From positions 1 through 14,702 of the forward strand of contig JARYMD010000062.1 of the NCBI GenBank assembly GCA_029907285.1: a DNA stretch of 14,702 nucleotides, read 5' to 3'. Source of the DNA: Verrucomicrobiota bacterium (GTDB lineage: Bacteria; Verrucomicrobiota; Verrucomicrobiia; Limisphaerales; J093). A model generated the notes under the pieces. That model worked only from the letters and a program-made list of their open reading frames with translations, did not search any database and had not been told where the DNA came from. The stretch's first letter is position 1; every line of letters starts with the position of its first letter. Positions 6,859 through 14,482 of this stretch are shown here, in pieces. Both the position numbers and the translations under genes were made by a program.

Positions 6859-7251
6859 CAACAGGCAACTCAGTGGGCAGGTGGCATGCCAACTACCTCA
6901 CACCCGGCACGGCGGCGTTTGCAAAACCCGTGTCTGCAATCAGTTCTGCAAGCCAGAAATCATTCAATCCGGTTCACGGACCGCAATGCTCGCCCTTGCT
7001 CGTCTTACAAAAATGTCGGAATCGGAAGGCCCAAATGACAAATTTGAAGTAATTCACCAGACAGTTGGCAATCCGTCCGGCCTCACCGCGCCACATGCAT
7101 GGCCGGTCTGAGGCAGAGCATGGCTAAGAAACTTCACCGCTTGCGCGCATGCAATTTCTGCGCGCTTGAAATCCGATACTGACATCATCATCGTTGGGCC
7201 ATGCCCGTCACCACAGCAGGTCCGAGTACTGAGTGGGTTCGGGGCGGTTTC
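6859..7251. other. Divergent intergenic region between the nitrogen operon and the glycosyltransferase gene
   Basis: No gene is credited here. Next to the porin it holds the perfect 10-bp palindrome TGGCATGCCA (6882-6891), overlapping the sigma-54-like site. Further upstream on the minus strand are three TTGCA-type words between about 6915 and 6950 (TTGCAG, TTGCAG, TTTGCAAA). These could be part of an activator region, but no clear NtrC-type dyad is visible. Confidence 0.5.
6876..6891 (-). promoter_or_regulatory. Candidate sigma-54 (-24/-12) promoter of the porin-amtB-glnB-glnA operon
   Basis: The minus strand reads TGGCATGCCACCTGCC, with the invariant GG and GC separated by exactly 10 bases, and 6 of 7 matches to the -24 half TGGCACG. 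The predicted start of transcription is near 6865, only a few bases before the ATG at 6858. That is unusually close and is the main weakness. Sigma-54 control of amtB/glnB/glnA is well established in other bacteria. Confidence 0.4.
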
Positions 7252-8319
7252 GTGAAGATCTTGTTCTTCCAACACGCAGCAAATGAATTCATGTCGCTGC
7301 TGGCGCAAAAGCTAGGCGCGGCAGGTATTACTACGGCTTTCGTTTCCTTCTCAGAAACACCCGATTTGGGTCATGGCGTCAAACCGGCTGCGGAATCGCA
7401 CTTCCTCCCGATGAAAAGCCGCCTCAATCCGGCCGCAGTTTTGCGCCTTAGACGGCTGATTGACCGGTTCCAGCCCAATATCATCTATTGCAGCACCGCC
7501 TTGGCATGCTTCAACTCGATAATGGCCCAGTTCCCGCGGAAATCTTCCAAGCTTGTCTTCTACAGAGGCGCCATAAGAAGGCCAAACTGGATAAGTCCAT
7601 CGGACCTCTTGATTTTTAAAGGCGGTTGGGTTGACATGTTCCATTGTGCCTGCTCCGCAGTGGCGGACTGCTTGTGCAAGACAGGCGTATCCCCAGACAA
7701 GTTATCTGTTTTCCCAGCTATCGGATACTCCCTCTCCAAATCCCCGACAAAGCAATTGCCCGCCAACCTCGAGAAACGAAGCGCGCGCCATCGAATCGGC
7801 GCCGTCGCAAATTACAGGAAGATCAAGGGACTCGAGTATCTGGTCGATGCTGTGGAGTTGTTGACCAGCCGGGGTCTGGATGTGGAACTCGTCATAGTGG
7901 GCGAGGACAAAAGTCATACTCTGGCGCGATATGTCAGCAGATCACCGGCCGCGTCACGCACCCTGCTGACTGGCCCAATTCGCCCTGCATGGCACGTAAT
8001 GCGCACATTCGATTGCCTCGCCCTGCCATCGCTCAGCGAAGGCCTTAATAAGACCTTGATTGAAGCATTCGCATGCGACGTCCCGGTCGTCGCAACCAAT
8101 GTTGGCGGCACTCCCGACGCTGTCATTCACGGCATAAACGGCCTGCTTGTCCAACCGCGCAACCCCGCCCAACTCGCCGACGCAATTGAAAAGGTGCTCA
8201 CAGACATACAGCTTGCCGCCAAATTCAGGGTCGAAGGCAAACGCATGTTCCTCGAAAAATTCGAGGCCTCAGTAGTCTCCTCTGAATACGCAGAACTCTT
8301 CCGGCGCATGACAACCTGA
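7252..8319 (+). CDS. GT4-family glycosyltransferase
   Basis: Likely retaining, nucleotide-sugar-dependent glycosyltransferase with a GT-B fold, cytoplasmic or membrane-associated, acting on an envelope glycan or glycolipid; the substrate cannot be read from sequence. I prefer the GTG at 7252, which gives KILFFQHAANEFMSLLAQKL at the N-terminus, typical of GT4, and has GGGG a few bases upstream. The ATG at 7201 would add 17 residues with no family character. From the GTG the protein has 355 residues. A donor-domain start, IGAVANYRKIKGLEYLVDAV, lies near residue 182. The E-x7-E motif in SEGLNKTLIEAF (Glu263 and Glu271) is followed by CDVPVVATNVGGTPDAV and a standard C-terminal helix. The gene stands alone, divergent from the nitrogen operon and convergent with the ftsQAZ-prc operon, so context says little about its pathway. 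Confidence 0.88.
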   Translation: MKILFFQHAANEFMSLLAQKLGAAGITTAFVSFSETPDLGHGVKPAAESHFLPMKSRLNPAAVLRLRRLIDRFQPNIIYCSTALACFNSIMAQFPRKSSKLVFYRGAIRRPNWISPSDLLIFKGGWVDMFHCACSAVADCLCKTGVSPDKLSVFPAIGYSLSKSPTKQLPANLEKRSARHRIGAVANYRKIKGLEYLVDAVELLTSRGLDVELVIVGEDKSHTLARYVSRSPAASRTLLTGPIRPAWHVMRTFDCLALPSLSEGLNKTLIEAFACDVPVVATNVGGTPDAVIHGINGLLVQPRNPAQLADAIEKVLTDIQLAAKFRVEGKRMFLEKFEASVVSSEYAELFRRMTT

Positions 8320-9363
8320 ACGAACTCAAAGAACTTCACCGTCCGCAATTCTCCATCCAACTCTCGCCCAATCCGTTTGTTTCAGCGGGAAAACTGCGCA
8401 AATAACACCAAATCGATGTGGCAAAAACACGAGGGCTAGATTGTCCAGTGTGCCGTCCGCCCCCACTACAAATATGCCGACCCTACGGGCCTTGGCTCTG
8501 GCCAACAGACGACCAGGTCGGCCAAGTGACAGGTGCTTTCAACGTGCAACGCTCAACAGCGGACGCAGTTGCGGACTCGCTGCCCGTCAGGCTGCTTTGG
8601 TTCCGGCCAGCCCGCGCTGCGAAACATCTGCCGCGACTCGCTCATCAGGAAAAGCACCCTGATCAAGCCCCCCCACTGGACGCGACTCTGCTAGAATAAT
8701 CCCCAAATCTTAATCTCGAGTATCTGAGTCAAGTTCTCAGCATGCTCATTCAACCTCAAGCCTCAGAGTGTATTGGACCGAAAGGGCATGGATGAGGCAG
8801 GGCACGCACTCCGGCACTTCGCCTCTGCGGAACAACTGAACGCACGCCGATGCGCTGATGTGCTTTGCAAGCCATATGAAGGTCGTCCCTCTAAAAGCGG
8901 GACTCCAACGGCCGCGGGCATGGCATCGCCCAAAATGCGGAACAACGTGCCTGGCACTCTATTTGCGTCTTCCAAAGGCTGCACCGTGGTGACTGCTTTG
9001 CTGGCAGCCAGGGATGCAAATACGGAGAAACTGACCAAACTCACAGGCTGAAAATCTTCGCGAATATGAAGTACCCAAAACAGTCCGCGAACCGGGCTTC
9101 TTCAAGAGATTCAGCAATATGCGGGCGCCGGAAATCTCACCGGATTGAACACACGGGTATATCCAAGGGGTCGGCCGGTGAGATTTCCTGGCCAGGGCGA
9201 CGAAGCAGCTCCAGTCAGCAGAGCACCACCCCTGCAATGAACACCTACATGTCGCCGTGAATATGCGGTTGCGGCTCAGCCGCACGGAAGCCAACAACGG
9301 CTTGTTTCACAGGCCATTTTTCTGCCAAACATGTTTCAGACTCTCCAATCGAGGCTTGCTGCC
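8320..9363. other. About 1 kb between convergent genes with no convincing coding sequence
   Basis: Frames are open on both strands, none longer than about 112 codons, and none carries recognisable motifs. The most protein-like is 8788-9051 on the plus strand, listed among the rejected items. The stretch holds copy 2 of the palindromic repeat (9130-9188) and the short perfect palindrome TGCGGCTCAGCCGCA at 9270-9284, which has no T tract. I see no clear terminator for either convergent gene. It could be gene remnants or contain small RNAs, but nothing in it shows this directly. Confidence 0.5.
9130..9188. repeat. Dispersed 59-bp palindromic repeat, copy 2
   Basis: Arms GGAAATCTCACCGG (9130-9143) and CCGGTGAGATTTCC (9175-9188) are perfect 14-base complements around a 31-base loop. 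Compared with copy 1, both sides of one stem pair change together (T-A to C-G), and two imperfect pairs become perfect. The loops share 18 of 31 bases, including ATTGAA at their start and GTAT-like and GGGG words within. It lies between convergent genes. Confidence 0.85.
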
Positions 9364-11817
9364 TCACGCGCGGTTCGCCCCGGGCCACAGCTTGATCAGA
9401 TCAATCAGAATCCGTTTTGCTTCGTCCATGTTGGCATCAACAGCCGGTGTCTTGCTTTCCTCCTCTTCCTCATCACCTGCAGTCGCGGTGGGCGGGGCCT
9501 CCTGTTCGGTCTTTCCTTCGGCCGTGGACGGAGCTTCATTGGTTGTCCCCACGGCCGACGCGAGTATCGCGTCGATCTGCACCTCGAGCACCGTTGTGGA
9601 CGGAGCTTCATTGGTTGTCCCCACGGCCGACGGAAGACCCGGTTGGCTGGCAAGCTTCACCGTAATCTCGTAAACCTTCTCATTCGACGGCGGCCGGGAC
9701 TTCCGCTCTGCATTTCTGGCCTTGGAACGCGCCTCGGCTTCTTCCTTTTCCTTTATCCGTTTTTCCTCGTTGAGAGAAACGCTGTTTTCAGCCCGGACCT
9801 TCCGATACAGTTCTATGTCTTCGCGCACGTAGGCAAACTCGGGGTCCTTTGTTTGGCGATCTTCTGAGCGCCGCCGCAGTTCATCGACTATTGGCGCTAT
9901 TCGGTTCAGTTTCTCAAACTTTGCCGGTGAAATGGTGTCCCATGCCAACGCGTACTCCTGGGCCGATTCACCCACATCAAGATAGTTGGCCACCGACGGC
10001 AAAACGATGTCCGGCGTCACACCCCGCAACTGAGTCGATTCACCGTTTGCCCGGTAAAACTTTCTAATCGTGACCTTCAGCGCGCCGGGATTGTAACTGC
10101 GCGGAAATCGGGCAAACCTGTTCAATTCATAAATTGTCTGAACAGTCCCTTTCCCGTGTGTGGATTTGTCGCCGACAATCAACGCCCGACCGTAATCCTG
10201 CAATGCTGCAGCCAGAATCTCCGAAGCCGACGCGCTAAACCGGCTTGTCAGCACAATCAGCGGCCCTTCGTACGAAATGGCAGGATCACGATCGAATTCA
10301 ACAACTATGTCCCCATCGGCATCCTTGACCTGCACTATTGGGCCTTCTCCTATGAAAAGTCCTGTCAACTTGATTGCTTCCTCCAAAGACCCGCCACCGT
10401 TCCGACGCAAATCCAATACTATCCCCCGGACGTTCTCGGCGATCAGTTTTTTCAGCAGTTGCTGCACGTCGGCGGTGGTGCTTTTCGGAGTTGACCGGTC
10501 GCTTGCACTGGCCAAATCGGGTTTCTTGGGGCTTCCAATTTCAAAAGTCGCATAGAACGACGGCAAATCAATCACGCCCAACCTGATCGTCTTCCCCCCC
10601 TCTTCAGGGACATCGATGATTTTCGCCTTGGCCTCCTGGTCCTCAAGCTTGATCTCGTCCCTGATCAAGGTCAGCGTCCTGCGTTCAGAAGGGTCTGTCG
10701 CGTCTGCGGGAATAATGGTGAGCGTGACCTCGGTGCCCTTTGGACCGCGAATCAACTCCACAATTTTCGTGAGCTTCCAGCCAATGACATCGACCGGTTC
10801 GCCGCCCTTTTGTTGAACGGCAATGATTCTGTCGTTTGGTTTGAGCTTCTTGCTTCTTGCCGCAGGACCGCCGGGCGTCAGACTCTCAATCTTGCAGTAG
10901 TCGTCATCCATCCGCAGCAATGCCCCTATCCCAAACAGGGAAAGTTTCATGTTGATTGCAAAATTCTCCAACTGCGCTTTGCCCATGTAATCCGAGTGCG
11001 GATCATACGCCTGCGCCAGCGCAGTCAGGAAAAGCTGCAACACATCCTCGTGATCCAGCTCGCCCCAGCTCTTTATCAGGCGCTTGTAACGGGCACTGAG
11101 CGTTTTAAGAATCTCGTCGGATTTCTTCTTGTTGAGTTTTTCCTGCAAATACTCGTAACGCAGATGCTGCTGCCACAAGGCCCGGGCTTCTTCAAGATCG
11201 GCCGGCCAATCAGCATGTTTCCGGTTGGGACTGTAAGTCTCGTCGGTCTTGAACTCGAACTGATTTGTTATCAACAGCCCGGCAACCAATGCCACCCGCT
11301 GATCAACACGCTCAATAAACCGCGAAAAAATCTCATTTGCCACCGAAGTGTCCCCAACACGCAGCACCATGTCCGCCAATGAAGACCTGTATTGCTCGAA
11401 TTCCTTCAAGTCCGTCTTCAAAAAATGCATGTGAAGCGGGTCCAGCAGGTCAAAGTAACGACGGAAAAAGCGGGCTGACATTTCCGCATCGAGCGCCCTC
11501 CTCAAATAATGCGAATTGGTCAAAACACGGGCCGTCAAAGCCACAACCATGCCGTCATTCGGCCCCGGAGTCAGTGGCTTTACCTGCGAGTACTTCGAAG
11601 TAATGGCCGCAAGTTCTTCAACCGGATTCGTGACCGCAACGCCCGCACCTTCTGCCCGAACTTGGTTTGTCGGCCTCGAATCGGAGTTGCCCGGGCCGGG
11701 CTCGGCTGTCCGAACCTTCACCAGACAGACCAGTCCAGCCACAAAAGCAACCGCGATTCCAGCACCCACAAGGCGCTTGATCCGCATCACTGATTCCCCA
11801 TTTCCAATAGCTTTCAT
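9364..11817 (-). CDS. prc: Tail-specific (Prc/Tsp-type) C-terminal processing protease, S41 family
   Basis: Periplasmic serine protease with a Ser/Lys dyad that trims or degrades envelope proteins from their C-termini. The ATG at 11817 gives 817 residues; the GTG just before it, or the ATG at 11787 (MRIKRLVGAG), are alternatives. The N-terminus has a signal or anchor helix (GAGIAVAFVAGLVCLV). Numbering from the ATG at 11817, a long N-terminal domain is followed by a PDZ domain near 290-370 with LSLFGIGALL. The protease core contains LDLRRNGGG (468-476), SRFSASASEILAAALQDYGR (525-544) with the catalytic Ser, and THGKGTVQ with Lys556. After the core comes a charged coiled segment (about 675-710) and a low-complexity tail with a 24-codon tandem repeat and an acidic run. 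It is longer than E. coli Prc (about 680) because of that tail. It lies 56 bases after ftsZ and may be co-transcribed; in E. coli, Prc processes the division protein FtsI. Confidence 0.92.
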   Translation of the reverse strand: MKAIGNGESVMRIKRLVGAGIAVAFVAGLVCLVKVRTAEPGPGNSDSRPTNQVRAEGAGVAVTNPVEELAAITSKYSQVKPLTPGPNDGMVVALTARVLTNSHYLRRALDAEMSARFFRRYFDLLDPLHMHFLKTDLKEFEQYRSSLADMVLRVGDTSVANEIFSRFIERVDQRVALVAGLLITNQFEFKTDETYSPNRKHADWPADLEEARALWQQHLRYEYLQEKLNKKKSDEILKTLSARYKRLIKSWGELDHEDVLQLFLTALAQAYDPHSDYMGKAQLENFAINMKLSLFGIGALLRMDDDYCKIESLTPGGPAARSKKLKPNDRIIAVQQKGGEPVDVIGWKLTKIVELIRGPKGTEVTLTIIPADATDPSERRTLTLIRDEIKLEDQEAKAKIIDVPEEGGKTIRLGVIDLPSFYATFEIGSPKKPDLASASDRSTPKSTTADVQQLLKKLIAENVRGIVLDLRRNGGGSLEEAIKLTGLFIGEGPIVQVKDADGDIVVEFDRDPAISYEGPLIVLTSRFSASASEILAAALQDYGRALIVGDKSTHGKGTVQTIYELNRFARFPRSYNPGALKVTIRKFYRANGESTQLRGVTPDIVLPSVANYLDVGESAQEYALAWDTISPAKFEKLNRIAPIVDELRRRSEDRQTKDPEFAYVREDIELYRKVRAENSVSLNEEKRIKEKEEAEARSKARNAERKSRPPSNEKVYEITVKLASQPGLPSAVGTTNEAPSTTVLEVQIDAILASAVGTTNEAPSTAEGKTEQEAPPTATAGDEEEEESKTPAVDANMDEAKRILIDLIKLWPGANRA
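9524..9632 (-). repeat. In-frame 37-bp direct repeat in the protease C-terminal tail
   Basis: Identical 37-base copies lie at 9524-9560 and 9596-9632, 72 bases (24 codons) apart. Each encodes the peptide SAVGTTNEAPST. The exact identity at DNA level points to a recent duplication, and the 72-base period keeps the frame. It falls in a Pro/Thr/Glu-rich linker before the acidic run. Confidence 0.9.
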
Positions 11818-11844
11818 CACCGAACAATTCGCTTACGACACATC

Positions 11845-11872
11845 AACATAAACGAATCCTGTCGCGGGGCAA
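11845..11872 (-). promoter_or_regulatory. Weak candidate promoter before the protease gene
   Basis: On the minus strand, TTGCCC (11867-11872, 4 of 6) and TATGTT (11845-11850, 4 of 6) are 16 bases apart, overlapping the end of ftsZ at 11874. If real, the protease would have its own promoter besides read-through from ftsZ. No terminator follows ftsZ. Confidence 0.25.
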
Positions 11873-11873
11873 C

Positions 11874-13217
11874 TCAGTTTAGCGGCACACCACGCCGAAT
11901 GTACGTCGGCGTGTCCAAATCCTCCCCCCGGTATAACGTCGGTTCGCTCCTCGCAAAACGGCCCTTCGAAACAACTTCCAGCGGCAGCATGCCCTGCCTC
12001 AGCTTCGCCTGCTTCTGTCGTCTCCTCGCAGCTCCCGTGCCCGCTTGATTTGCCAACAACTGCTGAGCCTGCTCGGGCGACAGTTTCGGAGGCGGCGGCA
12101 CAAATCGCGACGCAGGCCGCGCAGGTTCGTTCCCCTCTTTCAGCGTCAACCCATTCCGCCCGCCTTCAATTGGAAACTCTGAAACCAACGGCGCTTCAGC
12201 CTCAGCCTGCTCTTTTCCTTCCCCTGCCGCGGCCGCATCTGACGTGCTTCGGCGAGTCACAATCAACGTCATTGCAAGCCGCCCAGTGCAACTCGGATCA
12301 ATCGCAGCGCCCATCACAACCTGGCTGTTCTCACAAGCGCGGTTGATCTGTTCCATCACGTGTTTAACCTCGCGCAAGGTCAAGTCGGGGCCGCCAACCA
12401 AGCTCGCCAAAACAGCTTCAGCCTCCGCCAGCAAATTCCCGCCCTCCAAAAACGGACTGGAAAACAGCTTCTGCACCACCTCCCGACTGCGGTGCTCACC
12501 CGCCGCAGATGCGGAAGCAAACGAGCTCTCCGCCTGTCGTCCCCGCACCACACGACACAAATCGGCAAAATTCACGTTGATCAGACCCTCCTGAGTCACC
12601 AAACGCGACAATCCACGCACACCCTCGGCCAAATGATCGTTCGCAACCCTGAACGTGTCCAGCAGTGTCGTGGTGTCATCAAGCAACCCCGCAATCTTCT
12701 GATTCGGCAGGCATATAACCGCATCAGCAGCACACTTCAACTGTCTCAGCGACTGCTGCGCCTGCTGGATTCTCCGTTGTCCTTCGAAATCAAACGGCAG
12801 CGCCGCCACCCCAACCACAAGCGCTCCACAGTCGCGTGCAGCCCTCGCCAACACAGGCGCAGCCCCAGACCCGGTTCCCCCGCCAAGGCCCGTCACCAGA
12901 ATCACCAAATCTTGATCCCTGGCCAGTTCTCGCAACGCTTCAACATCCGCTTCCGCAGCAGCCCGGCCAACATCTGGGTCCCCGCCAGCCCCAAGCCCGC
13001 GCGTAATGCCTCCGCCGAACAGCACCTTCGGCTCAACTGCGCATTGGGCCAGTTGCCGAGCGTCAGTGTGCGCTACAGCAAAAGTAAGCCCCGTCAGCCC
13101 GCTCTGGACCATGTGTGCCACAGCCTGCAATCCGGCTCCGCCAAGCCCGACAACGCGTATGACCGGCACTCTGTGCACCGGTGGCAGTCCCACTGCAATG
13201 TTCTCAGCCTCAGTCAT
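11874..13217 (-). CDS. ftsZ: Cell division protein FtsZ, divergent
   Basis: Tubulin-like GTPase that forms the division ring. The ATG at 13217 follows a Shine-Dalgarno and gives 447 residues; the longer open frame to 13307 only overlaps ftsA. The tubulin signature GLGGGTGSGAAP spans 110-121. Also present are TRGLGAGGDPDVGR (72-85), PFDFEGQRR (141-149) and a VANDHL helix near 191. The C-terminal peptide LDTPTYIRRGVPLN (434-447) matches the conserved FtsA-binding tail, after a Pro/Gln-rich linker. Several conserved residues differ from textbook FtsZ. The nucleotide loop reads GLGGAGLQAV rather than GGGGGNAV, NTD is HTD (50-52), and the T7 loop reads NVNFAD (214-219) where E. coli has NVDFAD, so the first of two catalytic Asp residues is Asn216. 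The full domain set and the ftsQ-ftsA neighbours make the identity firm; activity level is uncertain. Confidence 0.93.
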   Translation of the reverse strand: MTEAENIAVGLPPVHRVPVIRVVGLGGAGLQAVAHMVQSGLTGLTFAVAHTDARQLAQCAVEPKVLFGGGITRGLGAGGDPDVGRAAAEADVEALRELARDQDLVILVTGLGGGTGSGAAPVLARAARDCGALVVGVAALPFDFEGQRRIQQAQQSLRQLKCAADAVICLPNQKIAGLLDDTTTLLDTFRVANDHLAEGVRGLSRLVTQEGLINVNFADLCRVVRGRQAESSFASASAAGEHRSREVVQKLFSSPFLEGGNLLAEAEAVLASLVGGPDLTLREVKHVMEQINRACENSQVVMGAAIDPSCTGRLAMTLIVTRRSTSDAAAAGEGKEQAEAEAPLVSEFPIEGGRNGLTLKEGNEPARPASRFVPPPPKLSPEQAQQLLANQAGTGAARRRQKQAKLRQGMLPLEVVSKGRFARSEPTLYRGEDLDTPTYIRRGVPLN

Positions 13218-13225
13218 AGTTTGCT

Positions 13226-13229
13226 CTCC
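13226..13229 (-). promoter_or_regulatory. Ribosome-binding site that fixes the ftsZ start
   Basis: GGAG lies 8 bases before the ATG at 13217, inside the 38-base ftsA-ftsZ gap. It supports this start over the longer frame that begins within ftsA. Confidence 0.7.
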
Positions 13230-13255
13230 ATGATCCTTATCCACCCGTGCGCCAT

Positions 13256-14482
13256 TCACGCACCTTGCAGCATCCGACTCAGCGTGCTCTTCAGCCGCGT
13301 CCGCCAACCGCCGCGCGCAACCCGTTTCTCAACCTGAAAAGACCCAAATTTCACCAGCCCAATCCCCGTCGCAAATTCAGGCTGGTCAAGCGTCGATACA
13401 AGGCCCGAAATCGATTTGGTCCGCCCAACTGACACAGGAAGACCAAACACCTGCTCCGCCAACCTCGACACGTTTGGAACCCGCGCCCCGCCACCGCACA
13501 ACCGCACCCCAGCCCGCAGGTAATCGATCAACCCCACCGTCTCGAGGTCCTCAGCCACAATCTGAAGCGTTTCCTCGATTCTAAGCGACATTATCCTCCG
13601 AAGGTGCTCGAGATTGATTGACCGCTCAGGCAAACCAACGTCGTTCGATATCGCAATCGTCTGCCCTTTGTCCCCGGGCCCAACCACTGCCGACCCATGC
13701 TCGATTTTCAGTGCTTCCGCCCGGCCCATCGACGTCTTGAGTCCGTAAGCCAAATCGTTTGTCACATGATCACCGCCAACAGCCAGCACACCCGTGTGTT
13801 TGATTATCCCGTTCACATATGCCACGTAATTCGTCACCCCCGCCCCCAGATCAATCACAAGCACTCCCAGTTCCTTCTCTTCCGGCGTGAGCACCGCCAG
13901 CGATGACGCAATCCCGTTGAAAACAATGTCTTCAACATCCAATTGCAGGCTTTTCACCGCGCGGATTGGATTCTGCAGGCGATTTGTCACCCCGTGAACC
14001 ACGTGCACATCAACTTCAATTTGTGCCCCCAGCATCCCCACCGGCTGAAGCACTCCCTCCTGTCCATCCACAATGAAATGGTGCCTGATGACATGTATCA
14101 CGTGATTCTCCGCGGGAATGTTTATCGCACGTGCGTTCTTGACCACGTCCTGCACGTCATCGGCAGTTATCTCCCTGTCCGCCGAAGGGATCGCATGACG
14201 GCCGCGATTGTTAAACCCCCGGATGTGCCCGCCCGTCACCCCAAGATACACGCTCCTGATCTCCACATCAGCCATCTGCTCCGCCTCCGCTATCGCAGCC
14301 CGTATGTCCTCAACCGCAGCACCGGTATCTACTATCTCCCCTTTCCGGACACCACGCGATTTCGCCTGCCCAACGCCTGTTATCCGCAGGTTCCCCTCCT
14401 GACCAAGCTCGCCAACCACGGCACACACCTTCGAAGTGCCTATCTCGAGCCCAACTATGATCTTGTTGCTCTTGTCAAACAT
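13256..14482 (-). CDS. ftsA: Cell division protein FtsA
   Basis: Actin-like ATPase that tethers FtsZ to the inner membrane. The ATG at 14482 gives 408 residues, close to the family norm of about 420; the open frame to 14659 only overlaps ftsQ. Phosphate-1 motif GLEIGTSKVCAVVGE (11-25), the 1C-domain segment around MLGAQIEVDVHVVHG (150-164), phosphate-2 motif VIDLGAGVTNYVAY (209-222, usually DIGGGT), and adenosine motif LCGGGARVPNV (328-338) are all present. The C-terminus, GGWRTRLKSTLSRMLQGA (391-408), looks like the amphipathic membrane-targeting helix. It overlaps ftsQ by 8 bases and precedes ftsZ by 38, so the three genes form one operon. The GAG in place of GGG in the phosphate-2 loop is a mild oddity. 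Confidence 0.95.
   Translation of the reverse strand: MFDKSNKIIVGLEIGTSKVCAVVGELGQEGNLRITGVGQAKSRGVRKGEIVDTGAAVEDIRAAIAEAEQMADVEIRSVYLGVTGGHIRGFNNRGRHAIPSADREITADDVQDVVKNARAINIPAENHVIHVIRHHFIVDGQEGVLQPVGMLGAQIEVDVHVVHGVTNRLQNPIRAVKSLQLDVEDIVFNGIASSLAVLTPEEKELGVLVIDLGAGVTNYVAYVNGIIKHTGVLAVGGDHVTNDLAYGLKTSMGRAEALKIEHGSAVVGPGDKGQTIAISNDVGLPERSINLEHLRRIMSLRIEETLQIVAEDLETVGLIDYLRAGVRLCGGGARVPNVSRLAEQVFGLPVSVGRTKSISGLVSTLDQPEFATGIGLVKFGSFQVEKRVARGGWRTRLKSTLSRMLQGA

Noticed and set aside
7201..7251. ATG at 7201 as start of the glycosyltransferase
   Set aside because: The extra 17 residues lack family character; the GTG at 7252 gives the usual GT4 N-terminus. It remains possible.
8418..8699. Plus-strand frame of 93 codons after the glycosyltransferase
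   Set aside because: Composition is Pro/Arg-rich without motifs, and an overlapping frame is equally open.
8788..9051. Plus-strand frame of 87 codons starting ATG GAT GAG, ending KLTKLTG
   Set aside because: No recognisable domain, no ribosome-binding site, and a competing minus-strand frame of the same length. Some segments look protein-like, but I cannot support it as a gene.
9270..9284. Palindrome TGCGGCTCAGCCGCA as terminator of the protease operon
   Set aside because: Short stem with no T tract on either strand.
9257..9867. Plus-strand frames with repeated ELHWLSPRPT-like or SLVVPTAD peptides
   Set aside because: They are the antisense reading of the 37-bp duplication in the protease tail.
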